Source: UBA3700 sp963592135 (lineage in GTDB: Bacteria > Bacillota > Clostridia > Christensenellales > UBA3700). From it: a stretch of DNA of 64,000 bases. Below, in pieces: positions 26,553-35,319 of the stretch. The translations under genes and the position numbers were made by a program. The notes under the pieces are model-generated. The model ran no database searches, was not told the DNA's origin, and was given only the letters and a program-made list of their open reading frames with translations. The stretch lies in contig CAVAVP010000013.1 of assembly GCA_963592135.1 (NCBI GenBank), positions 27,555-91,554 of the forward strand, read 5' to 3'. Position 1 is the stretch's first letter. Every line of letters begins with the position of its first letter.

Positions 26553-26924
26553 CTATTTCTTACTACGACTTACTGTCTTCTTTGGACCTTTACATGTACG
26601 AGCGTTTTGCTTTGTGCTTTGACCTCTTACTGGTAATCCCTTACGATGTCTAACGCCTCTGTAACATCCAATTTCTTGTAATCTCTTAATGTTTAACTTA
26701 ACTTCACGTCTTAAATCACCTTCAACTAATATGTTATTAGCATCAATGTAAGAACGGATAGTATCAGCTTGCTCATCTGTCAAATCCTTAACTCTAATGT
26801 CTGGAGAAATTCCAGTATCAGCTAGGATCTTGTTAGATGTTTGTCTTCCAATACCATAAATGTATGTAAGACCGATTTCTACTCTCTTTTCGCGTGGTAA
26901 ATCCACTCCGGCAATACGAGCCAT
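26553..26924 (-). CDS. rpsM: 30S ribosomal protein S13
   Basis: A 123-aa head protein contacting P-site tRNA and 23S rRNA. MARIAGVDLPREKRVEIGLTYIYGIG-type opening, and the RGQSTKQNARTCKGP basic tail are typical. First gene of the second ribosomal transcription unit, preceded by its own promoter and a leader of about 145 bases. Confidence 0.97.
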   Translation of the reverse strand: MARIAGVDLPREKRVEIGLTYIYGIGRQTSNKILADTGISPDIRVKDLTDEQADTIRSYIDANNILVEGDLRREVKLNIKRLQEIGCYRGVRHRKGLPVRGQSTKQNARTCKGPKKTVSRSKK

Positions 26925-27076
26925 TTAACTACCTCCAATCTGTAATCAATTTTTATTTTTTAATTTAATATGCACTCATAATCAAGTTTTTTAATGATAG
27001 ATTACCTGTAAAATTGGAATGAGATAATCCTTTGCCGCTATTAAAAAAGTCGATATTTGTCTATATTAACCAAAGT

Positions 27077-27105
27077 ATTATAGCATTAAAATATTATATT
27101 CGCAA
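27077..27105 (-). promoter_or_regulatory. Promoter of rpsM-rpsK-rpsD-rpoA-rplQ
   Basis: Minus-strand TTGCGA (27100-27105), 17-base spacer, TATAAT (27077-27082). The leader down to rpsM (about 26925-27070) contains a GATTATC/GGTAATC stem near 26990-27020 that could be an autoregulatory site. Confidence 0.65.
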
Positions 27106-27141
27106 ACGTTTTAATGTTATTTTTCTATAAGGCGAAACAAC

Positions 27142-27167
27142 GACAATATGAGCTTTTTCATATTGTC
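27142..27167. other. Hairpin between rpmJ and the rpsM promoter
   Basis: A perfect 10-bp stem GACAATATGA/TCATATTGTC with a 6-base loop lies 27 bases past rpmJ. No clean T-run follows on the minus strand, so it may be a weak terminator, a processing site or a 3'-end stabiliser. Confidence 0.5.
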
Positions 27168-27193
27168 ATTCTTTCTAGTTTTTATTTTCTATA

Positions 27194-27310
27194 TTAACCT
27201 TGAACTTGCTTATGCTTTTTGTATTTAGCACAGATAACCATTACCTTTCCGTTTCTTTTGATTACCTTACATTTATCGCAAATAGGTTTAACTGATGGTC
27301 TAACTTTCAT
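27194..27310 (-). CDS. rpmJ: 50S ribosomal protein L36
   Basis: A 38-aa protein reading MKVRPSVKPICDKC and ending in HKQVQG. Cys11, Cys14, Cys27 and His33 form the zinc ribbon of the C+ type. It follows infA, the usual place. Last gene of the long S10-spc unit. Confidence 0.97.
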   Translation of the reverse strand: MKVRPSVKPICDKCKVIKRNGKVMVICAKYKKHKQVQG

Positions 27311-27322
27311 TATTCGATCCTC

Positions 27323-27544
27323 CTAATTTTTGTTTCTCCAAGTGATTCTTCCTTTTGTTAAATCATATGGACTAAGTTCAACTTTTACTGTATCTCCTTC
27401 TACAATTTTGATGAAATTTTTTCTAAGTTTACCAGATAAATAAGCTTTAATAATTGCATTGTTTGTCAATTTAACCTTAAATTCTGTGTTTGGTAGTACC
27501 TCTACTATTACTCCTTCTGCTTCAATAACATCTTCTTTAGACAT
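27323..27544 (-). CDS. infA: Translation initiation factor IF-1
   Basis: A 73-aa OB-fold protein that occupies the ribosomal A site during initiation. MSKEDVIEAEGVIVEVLPNTEFKV and GRITWR are conserved. GGAGG precedes the ATG. Confidence 0.97.
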   Translation of the reverse strand: MSKEDVIEAEGVIVEVLPNTEFKVKLTNNAIIKAYLSGKLRKNFIKIVEGDTVKVELSPYDLTKGRITWRNKN

Positions 27545-27565
27545 CGATACCTCCTAAAATTTTTA

Positions 27566-28363
27566 TTACATTAATTCTATGTTGTACAACTTCCCTAAGG
27601 TTTTTTTATCTTCCTCATTTAAAGATAATACCTCAACCCCATCTTCTCTAATCCAAATTGTATTTTCATAGTGAGCTGCAGGTTTATTATCCTGAGTTAC
27701 AATTGTCCAACCATCTTCAAGTTGCCATACCTTCCATGTTCCTAAAGTTATCATGGGCTCTATGGCTATTGTCATATTTTCGCGTAGTCTAAACCCTCTT
27801 CCTGGGGTTCCATAGTTTGGAACGGATGGATCTTCATGCATTTCTCTTCCTATTCCATGTCCAACCAAATCTCTTACTACACCAAAACCAAATCCTTCTG
27901 TATATGATTGTATAGCATGTCCTAAATCACCTAATCTAACTCCAGCTTTTAAATCTCTTATACCTTCAAAAAAACTTTGTTGTGTTACATCAACTAGTTT
28001 CTTAACTTCAGGAGCTACATTTCCAACTAAGAATGTTCTTGCTGCATCGCCTTGATATCCTTTATAGATGGTTCCACAATCAATTGAGATTATATCCCCT
28101 TCTTCTAGATGTCTTTTCTTTGATGGTATTCCGTGAACTACTTCTTCATTTATTGAAGCACAAATAGATCCAGGAAAACCTTCAAATCCTAAAAAGGACG
28201 GTTCTGCATTATGTTTTTTTATAAAATCATATGCAAGTTTGTCTAATTCTTTTGTTGTTACACCAGGCTTTACATGCTCTCCAAGCATCTCTAAACAATC
28301 TCTGTCAATTTGATTTGCTTTGCGCATTAAGTCAATTTCATCAATAGATTTAATTGTTATCAT
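27566..28363 (-). CDS. map: Methionine aminopeptidase, type I
   Basis: A 265-aa metalloprotease removing initiator Met. The five metal ligands are visible in order: DCGT, DAARTF, GHGIGREMHEDPSVPN, EPMI and YENT.IR-type E before the C-terminus. Placed between adk and infA as in most Bacillota. The ATG overlaps the adk 3' end. Confidence 0.96.
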   Translation of the reverse strand: MITIKSIDEIDLMRKANQIDRDCLEMLGEHVKPGVTTKELDKLAYDFIKKHNAEPSFLGFEGFPGSICASINEEVVHGIPSKKRHLEEGDIISIDCGTIYKGYQGDAARTFLVGNVAPEVKKLVDVTQQSFFEGIRDLKAGVRLGDLGHAIQSYTEGFGFGVVRDLVGHGIGREMHEDPSVPNYGTPGRGFRLRENMTIAIEPMITLGTWKVWQLEDGWTIVTQDNKPAAHYENTIWIREDGVEVLSLNEEDKKTLGKLYNIELM

Positions 28364-28982
28364 TAATTACCTTTTCAATAGACGCTGTTACAACTTGAAT
28401 ATCTTGGCTTCCATCTACTGTATATAAAATATTTTTCTTATCATAATATTCAATAAGTGGAGCTGTTTGCTTATTATAGACTTCTAATCTTGCTTTTACT
28501 GTTTGAGGTTTATCATCATCTCTTTGATATAGTTTTCCACCACATTTTGCGCATATATCTTTGTTATATGTTGAGATATGATAACTTTCCCCGCAAGCAC
28601 ACATTCTCCTTCCTGCTATACGTTCAACAACCTCATCCTCATTAACTGCGATATTGATTGCCATTGTTACCTGCTCAAAAGTATCTAATGCTTTTGCTTG
28701 CTCGATTGTTCTTGGGAAGCCATCTAATAAATAACCTCCCTTACAATCTTCTTTAGATAGTCTATCTTTCATCAAGCCTATTACAACTTCATCAGGAACT
28801 AATTGACCTTTGTCTATAATAGCTTTTGCTTGTAGTCCTAATGGAGTTCCGGCTTTAATATTCGCTCTTAATATATCTCCGGTTGAGATATGAGGAATAT
28901 TATACTTTTCACATACTTTTGTAGCTTGTGTGCCCTTTCCTGCACCTGGAGCTCCTAAAAACACTAAACCTAGTTTCTTCAT
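28350..28982 (-). CDS. adk: Adenylate kinase (zinc-lid type)
   Basis: A 210-aa enzyme interconverting AMP, ADP and ATP. P-loop GAPGAGKGTQ (residues 9-18), STGDILR, and DGFPRT are intact. The lid has four Cys, but the first pair is spaced CAC where CxxC is usual; the second is CAKC. The lid likely still binds zinc. The start overlaps the secY stop. Confidence 0.96.
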   Translation of the reverse strand: MKKLGLVFLGAPGAGKGTQATKVCEKYNIPHISTGDILRANIKAGTPLGLQAKAIIDKGQLVPDEVVIGLMKDRLSKEDCKGGYLLDGFPRTIEQAKALDTFEQVTMAINIAVNEDEVVERIAGRRMCACGESYHISTYNKDICAKCGGKLYQRDDDKPQTVKARLEVYNKQTAPLIEYYDKKNILYTVDGSQDIQVVTASIEKVINDNN

Positions 28983-30307
28983 TATTTTAAGAATCCCTTG
29001 TAATGCTTTGCCATATATTGTGTTTCTAATTGCTTATCTAACTCTAATGCTACCGAAACGACGATTAACATACCTGTTGCAGAGAATGCACTTGTTAAAC
29101 CGATTTCACCACCAATTGCATTAAACACTAATGCTGGAATGATAGCAATGAAAGCTAAGAATAAAGCACCAAATAATACAATACGATTATTAATTGTTGC
29201 TAAATAATCAGATGTAGCTTTTCCTGGTCTTACTCCTAAAATTGTTCCACCATATTGTTGAAGATTTCTTGCAACATCTTGTGGATTAAACTGAATTTGT
29301 GAATAGAAGTATGAAAAGAAAATTACAAAGATAAACATAAACAAGTAATAAACTATATTTCCTACCCAATAACCATTTGCCCAGTTACCTGATGCATATA
29401 AATATTTATAGTAGAATGTATAGAAACCTGATTGAGTATCTATGAAAGACACAATTATTTGTGGGAACATCATAAATGCTGAAGCAAAGATAATTGGCAT
29501 AACACCACCACTCGTAATCTTTACTGGGATATATGTTGATTGTCCACCATACATCTTGTTTCCTTTTACTTGTTTAGCATAGTTTACTTTAATTCTTCTT
29601 TCACCAGCATCCATAAATACGATCAAAGCGAATAATAAAACTATAACTACTAAGTATCCGAAAATGTTCCATAAGTATGTGTAGTTTTCAGAAACTTGTT
29701 TAAATGCACTAATAAGTGATTGACCAAATGTTGCAACAATACCAATAAAGATGATTAATGATGTTCCATTTGTAATTCCATATTCAGTAATTCTTTCACT
29801 TAACCACATAACTAAACAAGCACCCGCTGTAAGCATTATAATTACATACATTCCTGTGAACCACTCTGTTTTTTCACCCATGAAAGTGTCTAAAATACCT
29901 GAGTTATGATAAGTAACAACTATACCAATACCTTGGATAATAGCTAATAAGATAGCAATATATCTTGTAATCTTCGTAATCTTATTACGACCATCATCAC
30001 CCTGTTTAGATAATCTATCTAGAGCCGGAATTACCAATGTTAACAATTGCATAATAATGTAACTGTTAATAAATGGTAATACACCTAGAGCGAAGAATGT
30101 ACCATATTGTAATGATCCACCGCTCATTAAACTCATCAAACTTAACAAGGAATTGCTATCACCAACAGCACTTGAAATAGTGCTATAGCTAATGCCTGGA
30201 ATTGGAATATAGCAGCCGATTCTAAATACTAGCAATATAGCTAGCGAGAATAGCATCTTTCTTCTAATTTCCTTATCGCTAAAGGCATTAATTAATCTTT
30301 GCCACAT
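28982..30307 (-). CDS. secY: Protein translocase subunit SecY
   Basis: A 441-aa, ten-helix channel protein of the Sec translocon. GIGIVV and RITEYGITNGTSLIIF, the GQSTYIPVKITSGGVMPIIFASA-type plug/central segment and the RPGKATSDYL motif are characteristic. It sits between rplO and adk as usual and its start overlaps the rplO stop. Confidence 0.97.
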   Translation of the reverse strand: MWQRLINAFSDKEIRRKMLFSLAILLVFRIGCYIPIPGISYSTISSAVGDSNSLLSLMSLMSGGSLQYGTFFALGVLPFINSYIIMQLLTLVIPALDRLSKQGDDGRNKITKITRYIAILLAIIQGIGIVVTYHNSGILDTFMGEKTEWFTGMYVIIMLTAGACLVMWLSERITEYGITNGTSLIIFIGIVATFGQSLISAFKQVSENYTYLWNIFGYLVVIVLLFALIVFMDAGERRIKVNYAKQVKGNKMYGGQSTYIPVKITSGGVMPIIFASAFMMFPQIIVSFIDTQSGFYTFYYKYLYASGNWANGYWVGNIVYYLFMFIFVIFFSYFYSQIQFNPQDVARNLQQYGGTILGVRPGKATSDYLATINNRIVLFGALFLAFIAIIPALVFNAIGGEIGLTSAFSATGMLIVVSVALELDKQLETQYMAKHYKGFLK

Positions 30308-30750
30308 TATAGTACCTCTACTGTGCCACCTGCTTTTTCAATTGCTTCAACAGCTGACTTCGTGAATTTATTAGCCTTAACAACTAACTTCTTTGTTAAA
30401 GTTCCTTTTCCTAAAACTTTAACACCGCAAGATTCAACCTTGCTGATAATTCCGTTATTTAATAATACTTCAGCTGTAACTTCAGTACCATTATCTAATT
30501 TTTCTAAATCACAAACGTTAACGATTGTATATACTTTAGCAAAATAATTTTTAAAACCATGTTTTGGAAGGCGTCTTGTTAAAGGCATTTGTCCACCTTC
30601 GAATCCAGGTCTAACACCGCCGCCAGAACGAGCCCATTGACCCTTATGACCTTTACCTGATGTTTTACCTAAACCAGAGCCGATACCTCTTCCTAATCTT
30701 CTTGCGCTTGTTTTTGCTCCAGCGCTTGGATGCATATTTTCTAACTTCAT
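30307..30750 (-). CDS. rplO: 50S ribosomal protein L15
   Basis: A 147-aa large-subunit assembly protein with the Gly/Arg-rich N-terminal extension (RRLGRGIGSGLGKTSGKGHKGQ) and FEGGQMPL.RRLPK block. Stop overlaps the secY start. Confidence 0.97.
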   Translation of the reverse strand: MKLENMHPSAGAKTSARRLGRGIGSGLGKTSGKGHKGQWARSGGGVRPGFEGGQMPLTRRLPKHGFKNYFAKVYTIVNVCDLEKLDNGTEVTAEVLLNNGIISKVESCGVKVLGKGTLTKKLVVKANKFTKSAVEAIEKAGGTVEVL

Positions 30751-30762
30751 ATGTCCTCCTAA

Positions 30763-30936
30763 TTATTCTTGTTCAACACTAACCATGTGTGAAACAACCT
30801 TGATCATGCCTTGAGAACATGCATTGTCAGGGATTTTATTGCTATCGCCAGGCTTATGTAAACCTAAAGCTGCTACTGTGTCTTTTTGTTTCTTTGTACA
30901 AGCAATTGTACTTTTCTTTAATGTAACTTTCAACAT
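30763..30936 (-). CDS. rpmD: 50S ribosomal protein L30
   Basis: A 57-aa protein reading LKVTLKKSTIACTKKQKDT, with LGLHKPGDSNKIPDN and a terminal HMVSVEQE. It lies between rpsE and rplO, the conserved place, and GGAGG precedes the ATG at 30936. Confidence 0.95.
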   Translation of the reverse strand: MLKVTLKKSTIACTKKQKDTVAALGLHKPGDSNKIPDNACSQGMIKVVSHMVSVEQE

Positions 30937-30947
30937 TTTGCGCCTCC

Positions 30948-31460
30948 TTAAGCCTTAATTTCAACAACTGTTTTACCACGTAATGCTGCAATTTGTTCTG
31001 CTGTTCTTAATTTGCATAATCCGTCAAATGTTGCCTTAACACAGTTAATTGGGTTGTTTGAACCTAAAGACTTTGTACGAATATCTTTAACGCCGGCAAC
31101 TTCTAGAATTAAACGAACTGGACCACCTGCGATAACTCCAGTACCTTCTGCAGCTGGAATTAAAACAACTTTACCTGAACCGAACTCACCTTGAACTTCA
31201 TGAGGAATAGTTGTACCAACTAAAGCAATCTTTGTCATGTTATTCTTAGCAGCAACTGTAGCTTTCTTAATAGCCTCTGGAACTTCTGCAGCTTTACCCA
31301 TTCCGATACCTACAGAACCATTACCATCACCTACTACAATTAGAGCAGCAAACTTCATTTTTCTACCACCCTTAACAACCTTAGTCACTCTGTTGATATG
31401 AACTAATCTATTAAGTAATTCATTTTCTTCTTTTTGAAATTTATTTTCTCTTTTAGCCAT
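30948..31460 (-). CDS. rpsE: 30S ribosomal protein S5
   Basis: A 170-aa decoding-fidelity protein with RVTKVVKGGRKMKFAALIVVGD, GKAAEVPEAI and the C-terminal domain AGVKDIRTKSLGSNNPIN. Length normal. Confidence 0.97.
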   Translation of the reverse strand: MAKRENKFQKEENELLNRLVHINRVTKVVKGGRKMKFAALIVVGDGNGSVGIGMGKAAEVPEAIKKATVAAKNNMTKIALVGTTIPHEVQGEFGSGKVVLIPAAEGTGVIAGGPVRLILEVAGVKDIRTKSLGSNNPINCVKATFDGLCKLRTAEQIAALRGKTVVEIKA

Positions 31461-31475
31461 TTTAAGAAACCCTCC

Positions 31476-31844
31476 TTAGAATTTTAGGCCAGCTTCTCTG
31501 GCACCATCAGCAACTGCCATTACACGACCTGTGTAAAGATAGCCACCTCTATCGAAAACAACTTCTTCAATTCCTGCAGCTAAAGCTTTTTTAGCAGCTG
31601 TTTCGCCAACTAATTTAGCGGCGTCAGTTTTAGATAACTTAGCAACAGCCTTTACCATATCTTTATCTACAGTTGAGCAAGAAACTAGAGTCTTAGCAGC
31701 AACATCATCAATAATTTGAACATAGATGTTAGCTGTAGATCTATAAACGTTGAAACGAGGTCTTTCAGCAGTACCTGAAATCTTATTTCTTACTCTTTGA
31801 TGTCTTTTTTGTCTAACTTCATTTTTATTAATCTTAGTAATCAT
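31476..31844 (-). CDS. rplR: 50S ribosomal protein L18
   Basis: A 122-aa 5S rRNA-binding protein with KISGTAERPRFNVYRS, IYVQIIDD and the ending FDRGGYLYTGRVMAVADGAREAGL-type block intact. Confidence 0.97.
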   Translation of the reverse strand: MITKINKNEVRQKRHQRVRNKISGTAERPRFNVYRSTANIYVQIIDDVAAKTLVSCSTVDKDMVKAVAKLSKTDAAKLVGETAAKKALAAGIEEVVFDRGGYLYTGRVMAVADGAREAGLKF

Positions 31845-31862
31845 AATACCTTATTTCACTCC

Positions 31863-32414
31863 TTATTTCTTCTTGCCGCCCTTCTTGCCTTCCTTACGAG
31901 CAACAACTTCACCCTTTAGAGTAACGCCGTATGCATGGTATGGATCTGGAACACGAAGTTTCTTTATATTAGCTGCTACTTGTCCTACTAATTCTTTATC
32001 TATACCCTTAACAGAAATTTCTGTAGCTGATGGACAATCATAAGTAATACCTGGAATAACATCTAATACGATTGGGTGTGAGTAACCAATATCTAACTTA
32101 ACTGATTTACCTTCTTTAGCTACTTTGTAACCTACACCATTTACAACTAGAACTTTTTCAAAGCCTTTTGTTACACCTTCTACCATATTAGCAATTAATT
32201 TACGATATAAACCGTGCATTGCTTTGATATTTGCTTCATCATTCTTACGTGTAACAATAACTTCACTTCCTTCAACTTTTACGACAATATCTGAACTTTC
32301 GATCTTTCTAGATAATTCACCTTTTGGACCTTTAACAGTTACTACATTGTCAGCTGAAATCTTAACTTCAACGCCTGCTGGAATTTGAACAGGGATTCTA
32401 CCAATTCTTGACAT
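31863..32414 (-). CDS. rplF: 50S ribosomal protein L6
   Basis: A 183-aa protein near the factor-binding site with two L6 repeats; MSRIGRIPVQIPAGVEV, GPKGELSR and the C-terminal VRVPDPYHAYG-like RVPDPYHAYGV motif, followed by a Lys/Gly-rich tail. Confidence 0.97.
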   Translation of the reverse strand: MSRIGRIPVQIPAGVEVKISADNVVTVKGPKGELSRKIESSDIVVKVEGSEVIVTRKNDEANIKAMHGLYRKLIANMVEGVTKGFEKVLVVNGVGYKVAKEGKSVKLDIGYSHPIVLDVIPGITYDCPSATEISVKGIDKELVGQVAANIKKLRVPDPYHAYGVTLKGEVVARKEGKKGGKKK

Positions 32415-32434
32415 AATCTTCTATCCTCCTTCTA

Positions 32435-32815
32435 TTACCAAACGTAAGCTAATACTTCGCCGCCTACTTTAGCAGCCTTAGCTTGTTTATTTGTTAAAAT
32501 ACCTTTATTTGTAGATAGAATAGCAATTCCCATTCCACCTAAAACAACTGGCATTGTATCTACATTAGCATAAACTCTAAGACCTGGCTTAGAAATACGC
32601 TTAATACCTGAAATAACCTTTTCGTTTTTTGGGCCATACTTTAGTGTAACAACAATCTTATTGTCTTCAACTTTATATGATTCAATAAAACCTTCTTCAA
32701 CTAAAATTTTAGCAATTTCTGCTTTAATTTTTGAATTTGGTATTTCTACTTCTTCATGCTTTGCAGTTAAAGCATTACGAATACGAGTTAACATATCTGC
32801 AATTGGATCTGTCAT
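32435..32815 (-). CDS. rpsH: 30S ribosomal protein S8
   Basis: A 126-aa assembly protein with DPIADMLTRIRNA at the start and GLRVYAN and STNKGILTNKQAKAAKVGGEVL near the end. In E. coli S8 represses the spc operon; no comparable site was identified here. Confidence 0.97.
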   Translation of the reverse strand: MTDPIADMLTRIRNALTAKHEEVEIPNSKIKAEIAKILVEEGFIESYKVEDNKIVVTLKYGPKNEKVISGIKRISKPGLRVYANVDTMPVVLGGMGIAILSTNKGILTNKQAKAAKVGGEVLAYVW

Positions 32816-32828
32816 TTTCTATCTCCTC

Positions 32829-33014
32829 CTACCAACTTGACTTCTTAACGCCAGGAATTTCGCCTTTATAAGCTAATTCTCTGAAGCAAATTCTGCAAAT
32901 ACCATATTTTTGTAGAACCGCATGAGGTCTTCCACAAATTTGGCATCTTGTATATGCTCTTGTTGAATACTTTGGAGTCTTTTGTTGCTTATTAATCATT
33001 GATTTTTTTGCCAT
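32829..33014 (-). CDS. rpsN: 30S ribosomal protein S14, type Z
   Basis: A 61-aa short zinc form of S14, with CQIC and CRIC pairs around residues 24-43. The short zinc form is typical of Bacillota and stands in place of the long Cys-free paralogue used when zinc is scarce. Confidence 0.97.
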   Translation of the reverse strand: MAKKSMINKQQKTPKYSTRAYTRCQICGRPHAVLQKYGICRICFRELAYKGEIPGVKKSSW

Positions 33015-33029
33015 TTTTTTATCCTCCTA

Positions 33030-33581
33030 TTATTTAGCAAAAGGCATACCAAGTAGAGTTAATAACTCTTTAGCCTCTTCATCTGTCTTTGCTGTTGTAA
33101 CGATACAAATATCAAATCCTCTTACTTTTTCAATCTTGTCGTATTGAATTTCAGGGAAGATAATTTGTTCTTTAATACCTAAAGCATAACATCCACGTCC
33201 ATCAAAAGAATTTGAAGAAACACCTTTGAAATCTCTAACACGTGGTAACGCTACTGAAACTAACTTATCATAGAAATCAAGCATCTTCTTTCCACGTAAA
33301 GTTACTTTAGCACCAATAATCATGCCTTCTCTTACCTTGAATGTAGCAACGCTGTTCTTAGCTTTTGTCATAACAGGAGCTTGACCTGCGATTGCTTTTA
33401 ATTCTTCAACAGCTAATTGTACGCTCTTGCTGTTATCTTTTATATCACCAAGTCTCATATTTAAAACGATCTTTTCGATTTTTGGAACTTGATTAATATT
33501 CTTGTATCCGAACTTTTCCTTTAATGCAGGAACTGCTGTATTCTTATAAAGTTCAGCTGTTCTATAAATTCTATCTGCCAC
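33030..33581 (-). CDS. rplE: 50S ribosomal protein L5
   Basis: Contacts 5S rRNA and the P-site tRNA. VPKIEKIVLNMRLGD, the loop TLRGKKMLDFYDKLVSVALPRVRDF and IIFPEI are conserved. The frame opens at an ATG at 33596 that overlaps the rplX stop, but GGAGGG lies eight bases before the GTG at 33581, giving 183 aa aligned to the usual N-terminus; I prefer the GTG. Confidence 0.93.
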   Translation of the reverse strand: MADRIYRTAELYKNTAVPALKEKFGYKNINQVPKIEKIVLNMRLGDIKDNSKSVQLAVEELKAIAGQAPVMTKAKNSVATFKVREGMIIGAKVTLRGKKMLDFYDKLVSVALPRVRDFKGVSSNSFDGRGCYALGIKEQIIFPEIQYDKIEKVRGFDICIVTTAKTDEEAKELLTLLGMPFAK

Positions 33582-33595
33582 AGTTAATCCCTCCA

Positions 33596-34000
33596 TTATT
33601 CCTTATCAGCTGATTCAGCTTTCTTTTTAGCACTTGTCTTCTTTACAGCTTTTGTAGCCTTTTTAGCTGCTGAAGCTTTAACAGCATCTAAAGAAGCTCC
33701 ACACTCTTTACAAGTTCTAACTTTCTTTCCGTCAACCATCTTGATTGCTATCTTGGTTGTCTTGTTACAAGATGGGCAAATAACCATTACGTTTGATCCA
33801 TCAATAAATCTTTCTTTATCAACAATTCCACCCTTTTCTTGAGCATTACGTGGCTTTACAAAATGCTTAGCCATTGTTATACCTTCGCCTTGAACAGCAA
33901 CTTTACCATTCTTTCTATCTACAGCGATAATTGTGCCTGCTTTACCTTTATCGTTACCTGCGATAATCTTAACAGCATCACCTTTCTTAACATTACTCAT
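33596..34000 (-). CDS. rplX: 50S ribosomal protein L24 with basic C-terminal extension
   Basis: A 134-aa assembly initiator with the KOW motif (VKKGDAVKIIAGNDKGKAGTI) and a four-Cys ribbon (CPSC ... CKEC). Beyond the usual 103-105 aa there is a 30-residue Ala/Lys tail. GGAGGA is seven bases before the ATG at 34000, one base before an earlier ATG, so the internal ATG is used. Confidence 0.95.
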   Translation of the reverse strand: MSNVKKGDAVKIIAGNDKGKAGTIIAVDRKNGKVAVQGEGITMAKHFVKPRNAQEKGGIVDKERFIDGSNVMVICPSCNKTTKIAIKMVDGKKVRTCKECGASLDAVKASAAKKATKAVKKTSAKKKAESADKE

Positions 34001-34012
34001 CTTCATGTCCTC

Positions 34013-34381
34013 CTATAATACTTCTGGAGCTAGAGAAATGATTTTCATATAATCTTTATCTCTAAGTTCTCTTGCGATAGGCCCAAAAATACGAGTTCCT
34101 TTTGGTTGCTTTTGACTATCGATAATAACAGCAGCATTGTCGTCAAATCTGATATAAGAACCATCTGGTCTATTAACACCATATGTAGTTCTTACGATTA
34201 CAGCCTTAACAACATCGCCTTTCTTAACAACACCGCCTGGGATAGCAGATTCTACAGCAGCAACAATAACGTCACCGATATTACCACTCTTTCTGTAAGA
34301 ACCACCCATTACTCTGATACATTTTAATTCTTTTGCACCAGAATTATCTGCAACAACTAGTCTTGATTCTGCTTGTATCAT
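34013..34381 (-). CDS. rplN: 50S ribosomal protein L14
   Basis: A 122-aa subunit-interface protein. MIQAESRLVVADNSGAKELKCIRV-type opening, and GTRIFGPIARELR are conserved. Confidence 0.97.
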   Translation of the reverse strand: MIQAESRLVVADNSGAKELKCIRVMGGSYRKSGNIGDVIVAAVESAIPGGVVKKGDVVKAVIVRTTYGVNRPDGSYIRFDDNAAVIIDSQKQPKGTRIFGPIARELRDKDYMKIISLAPEVL

Positions 34382-34393
34382 TGTATGTTCCTC

Positions 34394-34648
34394 CTACTTA
34401 GCCTTTTCAATAATTTCTACAACTCTCCAGCATTTATCTTTGCTTAGAGGTCTTGTTTCTGTGATACTTACGATATCACCAATTTTACATTCATTCTTTT
34501 CATCATGAGCCTTTAGTTTTCTTGTTCTGTTAACAATTTTGCCATAAAGAGGATGTTGAACACGCTCTCTAATTGCAACGACAACTGTCTTGTCCATCTT
34601 ATCGCTAACAACCATACCAACTCTGCTCTTTCTAAGATTTCTTTCCAT
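34394..34648 (-). CDS. rpsQ: 30S ribosomal protein S17
   Basis: An 84-aa OB-fold protein with RVGMVVSDKMDKTVVV and the C-terminal TRPLSKDKCWRVVEI motif. Confidence 0.97.
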   Translation of the reverse strand: MERNLRKSRVGMVVSDKMDKTVVVAIRERVQHPLYGKIVNRTRKLKAHDEKNECKIGDIVSITETRPLSKDKCWRVVEIIEKAK

Positions 34649-34663
34649 GTTGATTCCTCCTTA

Positions 34664-34897
34664 TTATTTAGACTTCTTAGCAGCCTTTTTAACAGGCTCC
34701 TTTGAGATGCCTAGATCTCTTTGACGAATAATAGTATTTACCTTAGCAATATCTTTCTTAACATTTGTGATTTGCTTTGGATTTTCTAATTGACCAGCTT
34801 TATTTTGGAAACGAAGGTTGAATAATTCTTCCTTTAATGAAGCTAGCTTAACGTTTAACTCTTCATTTGTCATTTCAAAGAAATTACTTGCTTTCAT
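34664..34897 (-). CDS. rpmC: 50S ribosomal protein L29
   Basis: A 77-aa helical protein at the tunnel exit, docking SRP and trigger factor with L23. ELNVKLASLKEELFNLRFQ is diagnostic. A Lys-rich C-terminal tail is present. The ATG overlaps the rplP stop. Confidence 0.96.
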   Translation of the reverse strand: MKASNFFEMTNEELNVKLASLKEELFNLRFQNKAGQLENPKQITNVKKDIAKVNTIIRQRDLGISKEPVKKAAKKSK

Positions 34898-35319
34898 TAT
34901 TCATTTACCTCCTCTTCTTTCTTAATAAATTTACACTTACATGGTAATTTATTTGCAGCTAATCTTAAAGCTTCTCTTGCTGTTTCTTCTGGAATACCAG
35001 CCATTTCAAACATAACTCTACCTGGCTTTACTACAGCAACCCAATATTCTACAGAACCTTTACCTGAACCCATTCTTGTTTCAGCAGGCTTCTTTGTTAC
35101 TGGCTTATGAGGGAAGATGTCTATCCAAACTTGTCCTCCTCTCTTGATATAACGAGTCATCGCAATACGTGCAGCTTCAATTTGATTTGATGTAATCCAA
35201 CTTGGCTCTAATGCAACTAAACCATATTCACCATATGCAATCTTGTTGCCCTTGTTAGCATTACCTTTCATTCTGCCACGGAATACACGACGTCTTTTAA
35301 CTCTTTTAGGCATTAACAT
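34897..35319 (-). CDS. rplP: 50S ribosomal protein L16
   Basis: A 140-aa protein near the A-site tRNA elbow, with PKRVKRRRVFRGRMKG, GGQVWIDIFPHKPVTKKPAETRMG and GKGSVEYWVAVVKPGR intact. GGAGG is eight bases before the ATG at 35319, which lies inside the rpsC 3' end. Confidence 0.97.
   Translation of the reverse strand: MLMPKRVKRRRVFRGRMKGNANKGNKIAYGEYGLVALEPSWITSNQIEAARIAMTRYIKRGGQVWIDIFPHKPVTKKPAETRMGSGKGSVEYWVAVVKPGRVMFEMAGIPEETAREALRLAANKLPCKCKFIKKEEEVNE

Noticed and set aside
27142..27167. Hairpin after rpmJ as a proper terminator
   Set aside because: No T-run follows on the minus strand; listed only as a hairpin.
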